From the NCBI GenBank assembly GCA_963829575.1, contig CAWHJF010000012.1, positions 62,001 to 126,000 of the forward strand: DNA of 64,000 nt. The letters run 5' to 3'. Made by a program: the position numbers and the translations under genes. Shown piece after piece: positions 1-8,151 of this stretch. Under the pieces are notes generated by a model that saw only the letters and a program-made list of their open reading frames with translations, was not told where the DNA came from and ran no database searches. The stretch comes from KACC-23026 sp963829575. GTDB lineage: Bacteria > Bacillota > Bacilli > Bacillales > Sporolactobacillaceae. Within the stretch, counting starts at the first letter, position 1. Every line of letters starts with the position of its first letter.

Positions 1-906
1 AGCCGGCATAATAGAGGCGACAAGGGCACAAGGTGATGCCACCACAAGTAGAACCATCGCTCTGTATATAGTAGTCGTCCAATCCCAACCGATGACATAA
101 TGTGGAACAACCATCATAATCAAGACAACCGCCAAAACGATTTTGACATAACGATCTTCAAACTGCTCAATAAAAAGTTGAGAAGGGGATTTTTCACTTT
201 GAGCATTCTGAACCATCTCGATAATTTTATGAAAAAGGGTGTCCGTGCTTTTTTTGGTAATCCGAACTACAATCGACCCATTTTTGTTCATCGTTCCAGC
301 AAAAACCTCATCTGTAAGAGCCTTACGAACTGGTAAGGACTCCCCCGTGATCGCTGCTTCATCAATCGTGGTTTCACCTTTTACAATCTCACCGTCCGCG
401 GGAACACGTTCACCGGGTTTTACAATAATATGGTCATCAACTTCCAACTGTTCAATGGGTACTTCGCGTTCTTGCCCATCAATAAGTAAAATAGCCGTTT
501 CAGGTTGAAGGTCGAATAAAGCTGAGATTTCTTTTCGACTCTTATTTGTTGTGTAGGTTTCAAGGGCACCACTGAGGGAGAAAATAAAAATCAGAATACC
601 GCCTTCCCACCAGTAGCCAATTATGGCAGAACCAATTGCGGCTAAAAACATGAGCAATTCAACATTTAATGACTTTTCTTTAATCGTTTCTTCAATGCCC
701 TCTTTTGCTTTGGCAAACCCACCAATGACAAAAGACGCAATGAATATGATGGTGGATCCGACAACCGATTGTGAGGAAACGAGCCACCCTATTAGTAAAA
801 GAAGCCCTCCTGTAAGTGACGCGATAATTTCACCATGTTCTTTCATAATTAGCATCCATTTCGAATCTATAGGTACTGGTTTTCTCAACTCCATACGTTC
901 CTGCAC
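1..906 (-). CDS. P1B-4-type metal-efflux P-type ATPase, N-terminal part (runs off left edge)
   Basis: Partial membrane ATPase that would pump a transition metal out of the cell at the expense of ATP. The visible 302 codons hold transmembrane helices, the actuator-domain TGES motif (ITGESLPV) and, at the very left edge, the metal-binding membrane motif SPC (ASPCALVASIMPA). The DKTGT phosphorylation site lies outside the window. SPC instead of CPC is typical of the P1B-4 class, which includes the B. subtilis Fe(II) exporter PfeT (formerly ZosA). No N-terminal heavy-metal domain is present. I chose the GTG at 906 because a GAGGAG Shine-Dalgarno at 917-922 lies 10 nt upstream; ATG at 894 is possible. 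A perfect PerR box lies upstream. Symbol withheld because the gene is incomplete; pfeT is likely. Confidence 0.85.
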   Translation of the reverse strand, partial: MQERMELRKPVPIDSKWMLIMKEHGEIIASLTGGLLLLIGWLVSSQSVVGSTIIFIASFVIGGFAKAKEGIEETIKEKSLNVELLMFLAAIGSAIIGYWWEGGILIFIFSLSGALETYTTNKSRKEISALFDLQPETAILLIDGQEREVPIEQLEVDDHIIVKPGERVPADGEIVKGETTIDEAAITGESLPVRKALTDEVFAGTMNKNGSIVVRITKKSTDTLFHKIIEMVQNAQSEKSPSQLFIEQFEDRYVKIVLAVVLIMMVVPHYVIGWDWTTTIYRAMVLLVVASPCALVASIMPA

Positions 907-1040
907 GCGTTTCACACTCCTCAAGCTTTTTGTAATTGAGAATTGGTTTCATTTACTTTAAAATCATTTTAATTTAAGAAACTCTCTAGTTGCTTTAAAA
1001 CCATTATATTACATAAAAAGATAAAATGGTACTATTTTAT

Positions 1041-1055
1041 TTATAATTATTATAA
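1041..1055. promoter_or_regulatory. PerR box, perfect 7-1-7 palindrome
   Basis: TTATAATTATTATAA matches the B. subtilis PerR consensus TTATAATnATTATAA at every position. It lies about 135 bp upstream of the P1B-4 ATPase start, with a possible minus-strand TATAAT at 1003-1008. PfeT of B. subtilis is PerR-regulated, so the box fits peroxide/iron-responsive control of the ATPase. Confidence 0.8.
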
Positions 1056-1072
1056 TTAATTAAACCAACTGT

Positions 1073-1087
1073 TAATAATGATTATCA
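1073..1087. promoter_or_regulatory. Fur box, 14 of 15 match to 7-1-7 consensus
   Basis: TAATAATGATTATCA differs from TGATAATnATTATCA at one base. It sits 17 bp from the PerR box, on the side of the small rightward gene at 1160. Which of the two divergent genes it controls cannot be read from the sequence. Confidence 0.65.
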
Positions 1088-1159
1088 TTTACAGTTACAC
1101 CGAAGTCATTTTGGGTGGGATTGGTCCTTTTGGGAAACCTAATGATAGGAGGTGAGGAT

Positions 1160-1321
1160 GTGAATCGAGATCTAAATGAGAAATTCAAACAGCCTAAACC
1201 CGCACAGAGTCCTCAATTGACACAGGGAAAACTAGGCCTTGATCCAGAAGAACAAGCAATGAATGGTAATTATGGGATGGCCCAAACCAAAGAAACAGAT
1301 GGATCTGAAGACGCTGAATAG
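1160..1321 (+). CDS. small unknown acidic/polar protein, 53 aa
   Basis: I do not recognise this protein. It starts at a GTG preceded by a strong AGGAGGTGAGG Shine-Dalgarno at 1147-1157, and it is followed directly by a good intrinsic terminator; both features make it a likely real gene. The product (MNRDLNEKFKQPKPAQSP..., ending GSEDAE) has no hydrophobic segment and no cysteine. It is rich in Q, E, K, N and P, so it is probably a small disordered cytosolic protein. It is transcribed divergently from the metal ATPase across the PerR and Fur boxes, so iron- or peroxide-responsive expression is possible. The longer reading frame from 1115 lacks a ribosome site. Confidence 0.6.
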   Translation: MNRDLNEKFKQPKPAQSPQLTQGKLGLDPEEQAMNGNYGMAQTKETDGSEDAE

Positions 1322-1331
1322 ATCGATCGCC

Positions 1332-1370
1332 TCTCCCCATTGCCTATTGGCAGTGGGGGTTTTCTTTTAA
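1332..1370 (+). terminator. intrinsic terminator after the 53-aa gene
   Basis: A 10-bp stem (CCCCATTGCC / GGCAGTGGGG, loop TATT) is followed by GTTTTCTTTT. Confidence 0.85.
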
Positions 1371-1547
1371 ATACAAACTAGGAAAATTAATGGTTTTGAG
1401 TTAGACAAGGTGTTCGATACACAGCGGTATGAAAAACTCGAGTCTAGCACATTGAGTGTGAAATGAAATAGACCTATTTGAGAGTTCCTGTTATAATAAT
1501 TTTTAAGAGAGCGAATGAATATTCGATCAATTGGAGGTGTGGTCCAC

Positions 1548-1922
1548 GTGACCGAAACCACAACAGGCATTGATGTGGAAGAACTCGCCCAATGTCTTTA
1601 CAAAGTAAATGCAAATGCCAAAACAGCGACCAAACCCTTTGAACTGTATGACCTGAAAAAAAGAGTGATTCGAAAGCTCTTGGATGAAGGTCTAGCCCAG
1701 AAAGTTGGTATTCATTTCTCAAGAAATCCAAGAAATGCCCAGCAATCCTCAGACCTATGCGTCCAAGTCGGTACCTACTATTTTCACTTAAGGCCGGAAA
1801 AAAAGGATTTTCAGGAACTCCCTCATTTAGGTGAGTTATCACCAAACTATCGCAACAAAAAAGTCTATATGCCGCTTAGCCGCGCCAAAACACTTCTTTC
1901 TAATTACCTCAAAGAGAATTGA
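1548..1922 (+). CDS. ykyB: YkyB family protein
   Basis: 124-aa protein of the YkyB family, conserved in Bacillales and of unknown biochemical function. Recognised by the segments AQCLYKVNANAKTA, DLKKRVIRKLL, KVGIHFSRNPR, YYFHL, LPHLGELSPNYRN and SRAKTLL, which follow B. subtilis YkyB in order. The B. subtilis protein has a longer C-terminal tail that is missing here. It has no signal peptide or membrane segment. I chose the GTG at 1548 because GGAGGTG at 1533-1539 is 8 nt upstream. The ATG at 1515 would place that site inside the gene. A strong hairpin follows the stop, so it looks monocistronic. Confidence 0.85.
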   Translation: MTETTTGIDVEELAQCLYKVNANAKTATKPFELYDLKKRVIRKLLDEGLAQKVGIHFSRNPRNAQQSSDLCVQVGTYYFHLRPEKKDFQELPHLGELSPNYRNKKVYMPLSRAKTLLSNYLKEN

Positions 1923-1961
1923 TCATCGACGACTCAACCTCTTACCTCATTCTTTTTTAAA

Positions 1962-1998
1962 GAAAAATGACCTTAGCCATTGGCTAAGGTCATTTTTA
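1962..1998 (+). terminator. intrinsic terminator after ykyB
   Basis: Long perfect stem (AATGACCTTAGCC / GGCTAAGGTCATT, loop ATT) followed by a run of T. The A-run on the other side could let it work in both directions. Confidence 0.9.
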
Positions 1999-2053
1999 TG
2001 AAGTCAATTATTTTTTGATAAAACAAAACACCTTGCAATGACAAGGTTTGTAA

Positions 2054-2107
2054 TGGCGGCCCCGAGAGGAATTGAACCTCCGACCTGCCGTTTAGGAAAC
2101 CGTCGCT
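2054..2107 (-). repeat. 3' fragment of tRNA-Arg (candidate att site)
   Basis: 54 nt identical, apart from one base, to the 3' part (CCA end through the anticodon arm) of the intact tRNA-Arg at 5676-5751, in the same orientation. The match stops abruptly at 2107, so it cannot fold as a tRNA. Both copies are followed on the minus strand by a short CCTTG...CAAGG terminator (2031-2046 and 5658-5673). An intact tRNA plus a displaced 3' copy is the classic trace of site-specific integration into a tRNA gene. Confidence 0.85.
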
Positions 2108-2410
2108 TGATTTATACTCATTCTAATGTAGGCGTCAACCTGTGCCACTATTGAGTTTTTGATTGAACAACTCCCAAATTCTATTACCGAAATCAAAACA
2201 ATGGATATCGTGTTCATTGAAAAGTTTGCTGACTTAAGAAAGAAAAACCAGACATTAGGCAATGCGATTGACGAGTATACGGAAATGATTCGGAATCTAG
2301 CCCTTTACAAAACCTTACCTGAGCCCAACCGAATAAAACAAAAAGGGGGAGAGCGAAAAAACGCTTCGTCCCCTTTCACTTATATAACAGGTTGTATTCA
2401 CTGGAACCGC
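2108..2410. other. gene-poor stretch with an undetermined ORF remnant
   Basis: Directly after the tRNA fragment a plus-strand frame is open from about 2132 (TTG at 2159) through 2340, encoding a hydrophilic helical-looking stretch (MIEQLPNSITEIKTMDIVF...). It lacks a ribosome site and runs on into a terminator hairpin, so it is more likely the tail of a lost gene than an active gene. I could not assign a family. An integrase is expected at such a position, but no tyrosine-recombinase motif is visible. Confidence 0.35.
2330..2375 (-). terminator. intrinsic terminator of the GGDEF-EAL-PilZ gene
   Basis: Read leftwards: AAAGGGGACGAAGCG, loop, CGCTCTCCCCCTTT, then TTGTTTTATT. It lies 36 nt beyond the stop codon at 2411. 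Confidence 0.8.
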
Positions 2411-4990
2411 TCAGGACTCAATAGAATGTTCTTGTCCATACTTTATCATATACTCTAGGGCATCTTCAGTAATGAAATGGCTATCATTAAACGACGGATT
2501 GTTTCTCAACTTACTGCTTAAACGATTCAGTACCGAAGCCAACTTGTCCCGGTCAGATTCTTCAATTATGAACTCAATTCCGTATTCAAATACATTAATC
2601 TTTACTTCATGATCCCACACAACTTTCCCTCTCAATTGGAATTTGTTCTCCAGAATAATCATCGTGAACCCATAAACGATGTTCGGGTTTGGAATGAGAC
2701 GTAAATGACTCATAATCTGAAGGCCACCCAGACTTATGTCTTGCACCAAAACCTCAGTTGACCCAAGTGCAAGATTTTTTCCGTTAATCGAAAGAATGGT
2801 CATGTTGGCACTTAGAGACAACGGTAAGTTAACTCGATAGTATCGGCGCCTCTCAACAGGTGGGGAGGGGTTTCTTTTTATGAGAGGAATCGTCTTCTGA
2901 AGGAAAATTTTAGCCATGGCTTCTCCAGAAACAGGCTTGCTAAACAAGTACCCTTGAATCTCGTCGCAGCCGTATTTTTTAAGGAATTCGTATTGTTCAC
3001 GGGTCTCAATACCTTCTGCCACCACATTCTTTTTCAGCCCTTTGGCAAGATCGATGGTGGACTTCACGATGACTTGATCCTCCTCATCTTCGGTTAGGTT
3101 TTGAATGAAGGATCGGTCAATCTTGATCGTATCAACGGGATACTTTTTCAAATAGGAAATCGAAGAATAACCCGTACCAAAGTCATCTAAAGCAATTCGC
3201 ATTCCCAATTCTTTTATTCGATCCAGTTGGGATTTAACCACTTCTGTTGACTGCAATAGAACACCTTCCGTTACTTCAATCTCGATAAGCGTGGGATTAA
3301 TCTGATACAAATCCAGATAGCCTTTTATTTGATTGACAAAGTCATCTCTTAAGAAGTTTTTGGCTGATAAATTGAGTGAAATATAAGTTAATTCTACACT
3401 TTGGTTCTGCCAGTTCTTGATCTGTTTGCACACACTTTCTACAACAAACTGGCTCATCTGTTCAATGGTTTTACTGTTCTCCTCAGCCAAAGGAATAAAT
3501 TCGGCTGGGGATACAGTACCCCAAGTTGGATGATTCCAACGTATGAGTGCTTCTGCTCCTAGTGCTCTTTGTGTCTTAACATCGATACGTGGTTGATACT
3601 CCATGAAAAATTCGTGATTCGTAATCGCATTTCTTAAGTCGCTTTCTAATTGAAACAACTTGAAAGATTCAATATCCATGTGAGAAGCGTATATTTGATA
3701 GGTATTCTTTCCGAACCCTTTTGCTCGTTTCATGGCTATTCGGGCGTTACGGGTTATTGTACTATAATCATTGCTGTCCAATGAAAATAGACTAATCCCA
3801 ATACTCATTGTGATATAAATATCGTACCCTTCAATATGTAGAGGCTGTTCAGTCAGATCAATCAACTTTTGAGCCACTTGTCGATAATCGTCTATTTTTT
3901 CCTGGTGGGGGATTAGGACAATAAACTCATCTCCTTCAATTCGAAAGACCGAATCGTTTTTCTGAATCACATCAGAAATCCTTTGAGCCATTTTTTTTAA
4001 TGCTTCGTCGCCGACCTCATGCCCAACCGTATCGTTAATGCGATTAATTCCGTCCAAATTAAGGTAGCATAAAGCAAAGGTCTTATTCTCCTGTTTATGT
4101 TGGTTTATCCATTGTCGAATCAGTTTCCTCCCGTAATAACGGTTAGGAAGACCCGTTAATTCATCATAATAAGCCATTTTCTCAAGTCTTTGTTCTAAGG
4201 CTTTGGTTTCGGTAATGTCTTCCGTAAAACCGATCAGCCGAACAACAGTCCCATTTGTATCTTTTACAGGGATCGTATGATCTTTAACCCATTTCACGGC
4301 TCCTTTCGGTGTAAGAATTCGATAACGGTGGTGAAGCGATTCTCCCTTTGATAGCCTTTTGTGCTGTTCGATGACATCCTTAAGATCATCTGGATGAACG
4401 AAAGATTGCCAGTTCTCAAAGCTGAGTTTCATGTCCGTATCATAAATGTCTTGGAAGGCATTCGAACAAAAAATAAATTGCTGTTTTTGAGGATCAATGG
4501 CCCAAATGGCAATATCCAAGTGGTTGATTATATCGCGTGTTTTTGTGATAGCACGCAAAAAGGTTTTTGCCGTTTTCACATTTTCGGTGGTATCCTTAAT
4601 GACACATAACACACCCGCTATGGAATCATCGCTAAGAATAGGGATATGGATGATTTGAACATCAACCAAGTGACCTTCTTTATGAGTCAGTGCTAAATCA
4701 TGAGTTTGGGCATTGCCTTTAAGCCCTTGGCCAAGATCAAATGGCCGGAAAAGATCAGAAAAAAGGTGTGGAGGAATCTCATTGTCTTGGAAACCAATTA
4801 AGGTTGATAATCCATGGTTATGGGTAACGATGTCTCCCCTATGGTTAAAGAGACATACAACGTCCGGGTGATTTTTGACAAGTGACAGAAGGGATTCTGG
4901 TGATTTCGCTGGGTCAAATGGGATGATGTTACGCAAGTTGGGATTACTTATTGAAGACAATTTCTCAGTGAATGAATTCATCCATTTCAT
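2411..4990 (-). CDS. PAS-PAS-GGDEF-EAL-PilZ cyclic-di-GMP signalling protein
   Basis: 859-aa cytosolic protein that should make, degrade and/or sense c-di-GMP. Order: PAS about 30-145, PAS/PAC about 150-265 (WVKDHTIPVKD), GGDEF about 270-430 with DELTGLPNR, EAL about 440-690, PilZ about 712-815. The cyclase signature is EGDEF (RIEGDEF) and there is no RxxD inhibitory site, so cyclase activity is doubtful. The EAL set looks complete (EALIRW, NLSAKN, EVTE, DDFGTGYSS, KIDRSF, VAEGIET, QGY), so phosphodiesterase activity is likely. PilZ has RRRYYRVNL and DISLGG, the usual ligand motifs. I chose ATG 4990 (AGGGGG site upstream). Longer frames run into the leader terminator. No membrane segment. A c-di-GMP-I riboswitch precedes it, and the gene lies in the tRNA-Arg-bounded block. 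Confidence 0.92.
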   Translation of the reverse strand: MKWMNSFTEKLSSISNPNLRNIIPFDPAKSPESLLSLVKNHPDVVCLFNHRGDIVTHNHGLSTLIGFQDNEIPPHLFSDLFRPFDLGQGLKGNAQTHDLALTHKEGHLVDVQIIHIPILSDDSIAGVLCVIKDTTENVKTAKTFLRAITKTRDIINHLDIAIWAIDPQKQQFIFCSNAFQDIYDTDMKLSFENWQSFVHPDDLKDVIEQHKRLSKGESLHHRYRILTPKGAVKWVKDHTIPVKDTNGTVVRLIGFTEDITETKALEQRLEKMAYYDELTGLPNRYYGRKLIRQWINQHKQENKTFALCYLNLDGINRINDTVGHEVGDEALKKMAQRISDVIQKNDSVFRIEGDEFIVLIPHQEKIDDYRQVAQKLIDLTEQPLHIEGYDIYITMSIGISLFSLDSNDYSTITRNARIAMKRAKGFGKNTYQIYASHMDIESFKLFQLESDLRNAITNHEFFMEYQPRIDVKTQRALGAEALIRWNHPTWGTVSPAEFIPLAEENSKTIEQMSQFVVESVCKQIKNWQNQSVELTYISLNLSAKNFLRDDFVNQIKGYLDLYQINPTLIEIEVTEGVLLQSTEVVKSQLDRIKELGMRIALDDFGTGYSSISYLKKYPVDTIKIDRSFIQNLTEDEEDQVIVKSTIDLAKGLKKNVVAEGIETREQYEFLKKYGCDEIQGYLFSKPVSGEAMAKIFLQKTIPLIKRNPSPPVERRRYYRVNLPLSLSANMTILSINGKNLALGSTEVLVQDISLGGLQIMSHLRLIPNPNIVYGFTMIILENKFQLRGKVVWDHEVKINVFEYGIEFIIEESDRDKLASVLNRLSSKLRNNPSFNDSHFITEDALEYMIKYGQEHSIES

Positions 4991-5020
4991 TACAATCGCC
5001 GCCCCCTTTTCAAGATACAT

Positions 5021-5054
5021 AAAAAAATCCACCCCTAAAAGATAAGGGTGGATG
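5021..5054 (-). terminator. leader terminator (expression platform of the c-di-GMP riboswitch)
   Basis: Read leftwards: ATCCACCC, 12-nt loop, GGGTGGAT, then seven T, ending 30 nt before the chosen start codon. A stretch just after the aptamer (5087-5094, GGATGGAT in RNA sense) can pair with the terminator's left arm at 7 of 8 positions, a plausible antiterminator (inference). Confidence 0.85.
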
Positions 5055-5094
5055 TGCTTTCTCTGCACGACTCGTATTTGAATATAATCCATCC

Positions 5095-5175
5095 TTTTTC
5101 GGTAAGCCGGCTGCCTTTTTATACGGCCCGTGCCTTTGCGTCCCTAACTTTCGTTTAGGTTTGCCATTATCGAAA
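5095..5175 (-). ncRNA. cyclic-di-GMP-I (GEMM) riboswitch aptamer
   Basis: On the minus strand the leader contains, in order, the hallmarks of the GEMM-I aptamer: GGCAAACC, a short stem capped by a GAAA tetraloop (CCTAA/TTAGG), GGGACGCAAAG, then CACGGGCC and GGCAGCCGGCTTACC, which form the second helix and close P1. These match the known conserved core. A terminator follows, and the controlled gene is itself a c-di-GMP enzyme, which strongly supports the call. Confidence 0.93.
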
Positions 5176-5657
5176 GGTTTCTCAATTTACATAATATTTT
5201 AAACCGAATCCTCTCTATTATCAATAGGGTTTTGTCGAACAATGACGATTTAATGTTACATTTAAATAATGAAGGTAATCTACAAGTGAAATCATATTTC
5301 CTTCACAAGAATCTCGCCTACTTTTTTGATCTGTTAACGGAGAGTCATATCATCGAGAAAACAGTTTCCAATGCCCTTCAGAGACAACTTCAACCTCTCC
5401 ATCAATCACTTTGATGGCGGTTTAATCATCAATTGCATACCTAAAAATCCTTCTTTCTTTTTGAACCTTTTGCTCTTCCTTTTCCAAAAAAAAAACCTCC
5501 TTGTCATTGAGTGACAGGCAGGTTGATCAGTTTGCATTAGGTGAGGGGTACGGTTTCCCTTAAAGTTAGGGGAACGAATCACGCCAAAAAAGCGAATTCC
5601 AATTTTTTTAGACCGTTTCCCTTAATCTTTTTAAATTGAGTACAAAAATTGAAAAAA
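5176..5657. other. intergenic stretch inside the tRNA-bounded block, no supported gene
   Basis: Contains a 60-codon frame at 5232-5414 that lacks a ribosome site and family resemblance, and a minus-strand terminator hairpin at 5486-5526 (arms CCTGTCA/TGACAAGG followed by ten T) with no obvious gene feeding it. Nothing else was recognised. Confidence 0.5.
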
Positions 5658-5673
5658 CCTTGATATAACAAGG
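5658..5673 (-). terminator. tRNA-Arg terminator
   Basis: Read leftwards: CCTTG, loop, CAAGG, then TTTTTTC, immediately after the CCA end of tRNA-Arg. Confidence 0.75.
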
Positions 5674-5675
5674 AT

Positions 5676-5751
5676 TGGCGGCCCCGAGAGGAATTGAACC
5701 TCCGACCTGCGGTTTAGGAAACCGTCGCTCTATCCCCTGAGCTACGGGGCC
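5676..5751 (-). tRNA. tRNA-Arg (anticodon CCT)
   Basis: 76 nt on the minus strand. Acceptor GGCCCCG pairs with CGGGGCC, followed by discriminator G and an encoded CCA. D arm AGCTCAGGGGATAGAGC, anticodon loop TTCCTAA giving anticodon CCT (reads AGG), T arm GGAGG-TTCAATT-CCTCT. Its 3' part is repeated at 2054-2107. Confidence 0.95.
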
Positions 5752-5889
5752 AGTTGGCTAATTATAGCAATCCTTTTTAAGTGACCGAGTATTATTATAA
5801 CCTAATTTATTCTTTAACGAAAGTCTCTCATTTTGGTTCATCATAAATGCCCTTCACACTCATTCACTTAAGCGTTCCCTTTAAAGCGC

Positions 5890-5921
5890 ACACAAAAAAA
5901 AAGAGGGTTAATCCCCTCCTC
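5890..5921 (-). terminator. intrinsic terminator after ppk
   Basis: Read leftwards: GAGGGG, ATTAA, CCCTC, then nine T. Confidence 0.85.
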
Positions 5922-5929
5922 CTGTTCAA

Positions 5930-8053
5930 TCAAACATTTAATAATAAATGATCCACTATTTTCTTATATTCTCCGATCATCTCGAAAAGAGCTCGTTGAC
6001 TATTGACCTTAGGCACCGAGTCATTTGTAACGACATATCGGTATTCGCCTCTATCCTCCTGTTCTCGTGCTTTCACGTTGTCCGATAACATCACACTTAA
6101 GGTATTGCCAATCCTCTTTTTAATAATTTCATCGAAGATTGGAAACAGCAGTTCAACCCGCGCATCCATATTTCGGGTCATAAGATCTGCTGAAGAAAGA
6201 AAATACTTATTTTCCCCATTATGATGAAAATAGTAGATTCGACTATGCTCAAGAAATCGACCTACAATACTTCTGACTTTTATATTCTCACTAATGCCTT
6301 TAATTCCCGGACGTAAGCAGCAAATCCCTCTTACAATTAGATCAATTTTAACGCCGGCTTGGGAAGCCTCATAGAGCTTCATAATAATCGCTTTATCCGT
6401 AATCGAATTCATTTTGGCTATAATCCGGCCATCCCCATATTGCTTTTGCTTTTTGATCTCCTCATCGATCAAAAATAAAATATTATCTCTGATCCTAAAT
6501 GGTGCTACGATGAGATGATGGAATTCTGGGAAATCCGTAAAACCACTTAGAAAGTTAAAGAAATGGGTCGCATCAATTCCAATTTTACGATTGGTGGTAA
6601 TGAGGCCCATATCCGTATAAAGCTTGGCCGTTTGGTCATTGTAATTTCCTGTTCCAAGGTGTACAAACCGTTCAATCTTGTTGTTTTTCTTTCGGACTAT
6701 AAGCGTAATCTTACTGTGGGTTTTTAACTGGTTCATCCCATAAATGACGTGGCAACCGGCTTTGTCCAACTCTTTGGCCCATTGAACATTGTTTTCCTCA
6801 TCAAACCGTGCCTTTAACTCCACAAGTACCGTCACTTGTTTGCCGTTCTCAGCCGCTCGCTTCAAAGCCTCAATGATCGGTGAATCACCACTTACACGGT
6901 ATAAGGTCTGCTTAATAGCCAAAGTTTCCGGGTCTTCTGCCGCTTTTGAGATGAATTTCAAAACCGGATCAAAGCTCTCATAAGGGTGGTGAAAAAACAA
7001 ATCGCGTTCTCTTGCTGCATCAAACAAATCCTCGTCCGTTTCCAAACTAAAAGGAACTTGCGGAATTAACGGATCATAGACTAAGTCCCTCTTTTTTGGC
7101 GCCACATTTTTATAAAAAGAGAATAGAAACGTCAAATCAAGCGGGCCATTTATTGAATAGATATCCTGAGGGTGAATTTCAAGCTCCTTAAGTAAATAAC
7201 TTAAAACATCTCTCGGTACGTCACCTGTTTTGAGCTCGAGCCGAACCGGAGCCCCCCATTTTCGCTTTTTAAGTTCTTCTTCAATCTCCTTTAGAAGATC
7301 TTGAGCACCCTCTTCATGATTGGTTAGGTCCGCATTTCGGGTGATCCGAAATTCCGTTACGGAGCGCACATTAAACCCTCTGAAAAGATGTGAAATAAAA
7401 TAGGTAATGACCTCCTCCAAAAGAACAAACTCCAGCGTATCTTGATCGGTTGGGATGGAGATAAAGCGATCAAGAACAGAAGGAACTTGAACAATTGCAA
7501 GCTTTTTCTCATTCAACATCTCACCCGTGGTCTCTTTCTCCAAAACCACAGCCAGGTTAATCGACTTATTTAAAATCATTGGAAAAGGACGATACTTATC
7601 GACTGCCATAGGTGTGAGCACTGGATAGATATGCTCTTCAAAATAGAAATCAAGCCATTCGAGTTGAGCAAATGATAATTGGGATACGCTTCGGAATACG
7701 ATTCCATTTTGAGTCAACTGATTTAGAATATTGATATCCAACGCCTGGTACTGACGTTCAACCAAGGCATGCGTTTTTTTTGAGATTTTCTCCAATTGTT
7801 CATAAGGTGTCATTCCAGATTTATTATCCGGTTTATTGAATCCAGCCTTAACCTGATCTTGTAAACCTGCCACACGTACCATAAAAAACTCATCCAAATT
7901 TGAACTAACAATCGCTAAAAATTGTAGACGTTCCAAAAGAGGATTTTCTTCATCCAAAGCTTCTTCCAAAACCCGTTCATTAAAAGAAAGCCAGCTCAGT
8001 TCACGGTTATTATAATAGGCTGGTGAACTGAGTTCTTGAGATGAAAGTACCAT
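5930..8053 (-). CDS. ppk: polyphosphate kinase 1
   Basis: 707-aa PPK1, the usual family length. It reversibly transfers the gamma phosphate of ATP onto inorganic polyphosphate. N-terminal domain begins YYNNRELSWLSFNERVLEEA, typical of the family; the middle and C-terminal domains are phospholipase-D-like. Catalytic histidine candidates are in THSKITLIVR (autophosphorylation site) and FVHLGTGNYN. Start ATG 8053 has AGGGGAGA 6 nt upstream. It is followed by a terminator and preceded by ppx in the same direction after about 100 nt, so the two probably form a polyphosphate-turnover unit. Confidence 0.97.
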   Translation of the reverse strand: MVLSSQELSSPAYYNNRELSWLSFNERVLEEALDEENPLLERLQFLAIVSSNLDEFFMVRVAGLQDQVKAGFNKPDNKSGMTPYEQLEKISKKTHALVERQYQALDINILNQLTQNGIVFRSVSQLSFAQLEWLDFYFEEHIYPVLTPMAVDKYRPFPMILNKSINLAVVLEKETTGEMLNEKKLAIVQVPSVLDRFISIPTDQDTLEFVLLEEVITYFISHLFRGFNVRSVTEFRITRNADLTNHEEGAQDLLKEIEEELKKRKWGAPVRLELKTGDVPRDVLSYLLKELEIHPQDIYSINGPLDLTFLFSFYKNVAPKKRDLVYDPLIPQVPFSLETDEDLFDAARERDLFFHHPYESFDPVLKFISKAAEDPETLAIKQTLYRVSGDSPIIEALKRAAENGKQVTVLVELKARFDEENNVQWAKELDKAGCHVIYGMNQLKTHSKITLIVRKKNNKIERFVHLGTGNYNDQTAKLYTDMGLITTNRKIGIDATHFFNFLSGFTDFPEFHHLIVAPFRIRDNILFLIDEEIKKQKQYGDGRIIAKMNSITDKAIIMKLYEASQAGVKIDLIVRGICCLRPGIKGISENIKVRSIVGRFLEHSRIYYFHHNGENKYFLSSADLMTRNMDARVELLFPIFDEIIKKRIGNTLSVMLSDNVKAREQEDRGEYRYVVTNDSVPKVNSQRALFEMIGEYKKIVDHLLLNV

Positions 8054-8151
8054 TACAAATCTCCCCTTTTTTCGACATCTCTCTATAATTTAGCATAATT
8101 CGAAGCCGTTTATTTGAATTTTTTGTTAAGATATTATAAAGATTAGAGGGC

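Noticed and set aside
100..961. Three plus-strand frames at the left edge
   Set aside because: They are antisense to the P1B-4 ATPase, whose minus-strand frame carries clear family motifs.
2132..2340. Integrase remnant next to the tRNA-Arg fragment
   Set aside because: The open frame has no tyrosine-recombinase motif (R..HxxR..Y) and cannot be assigned.
5232..5414. 60-codon frame inside the tRNA-bounded block
   Set aside because: TTG start without a ribosome site, no terminator and no recognisable family.
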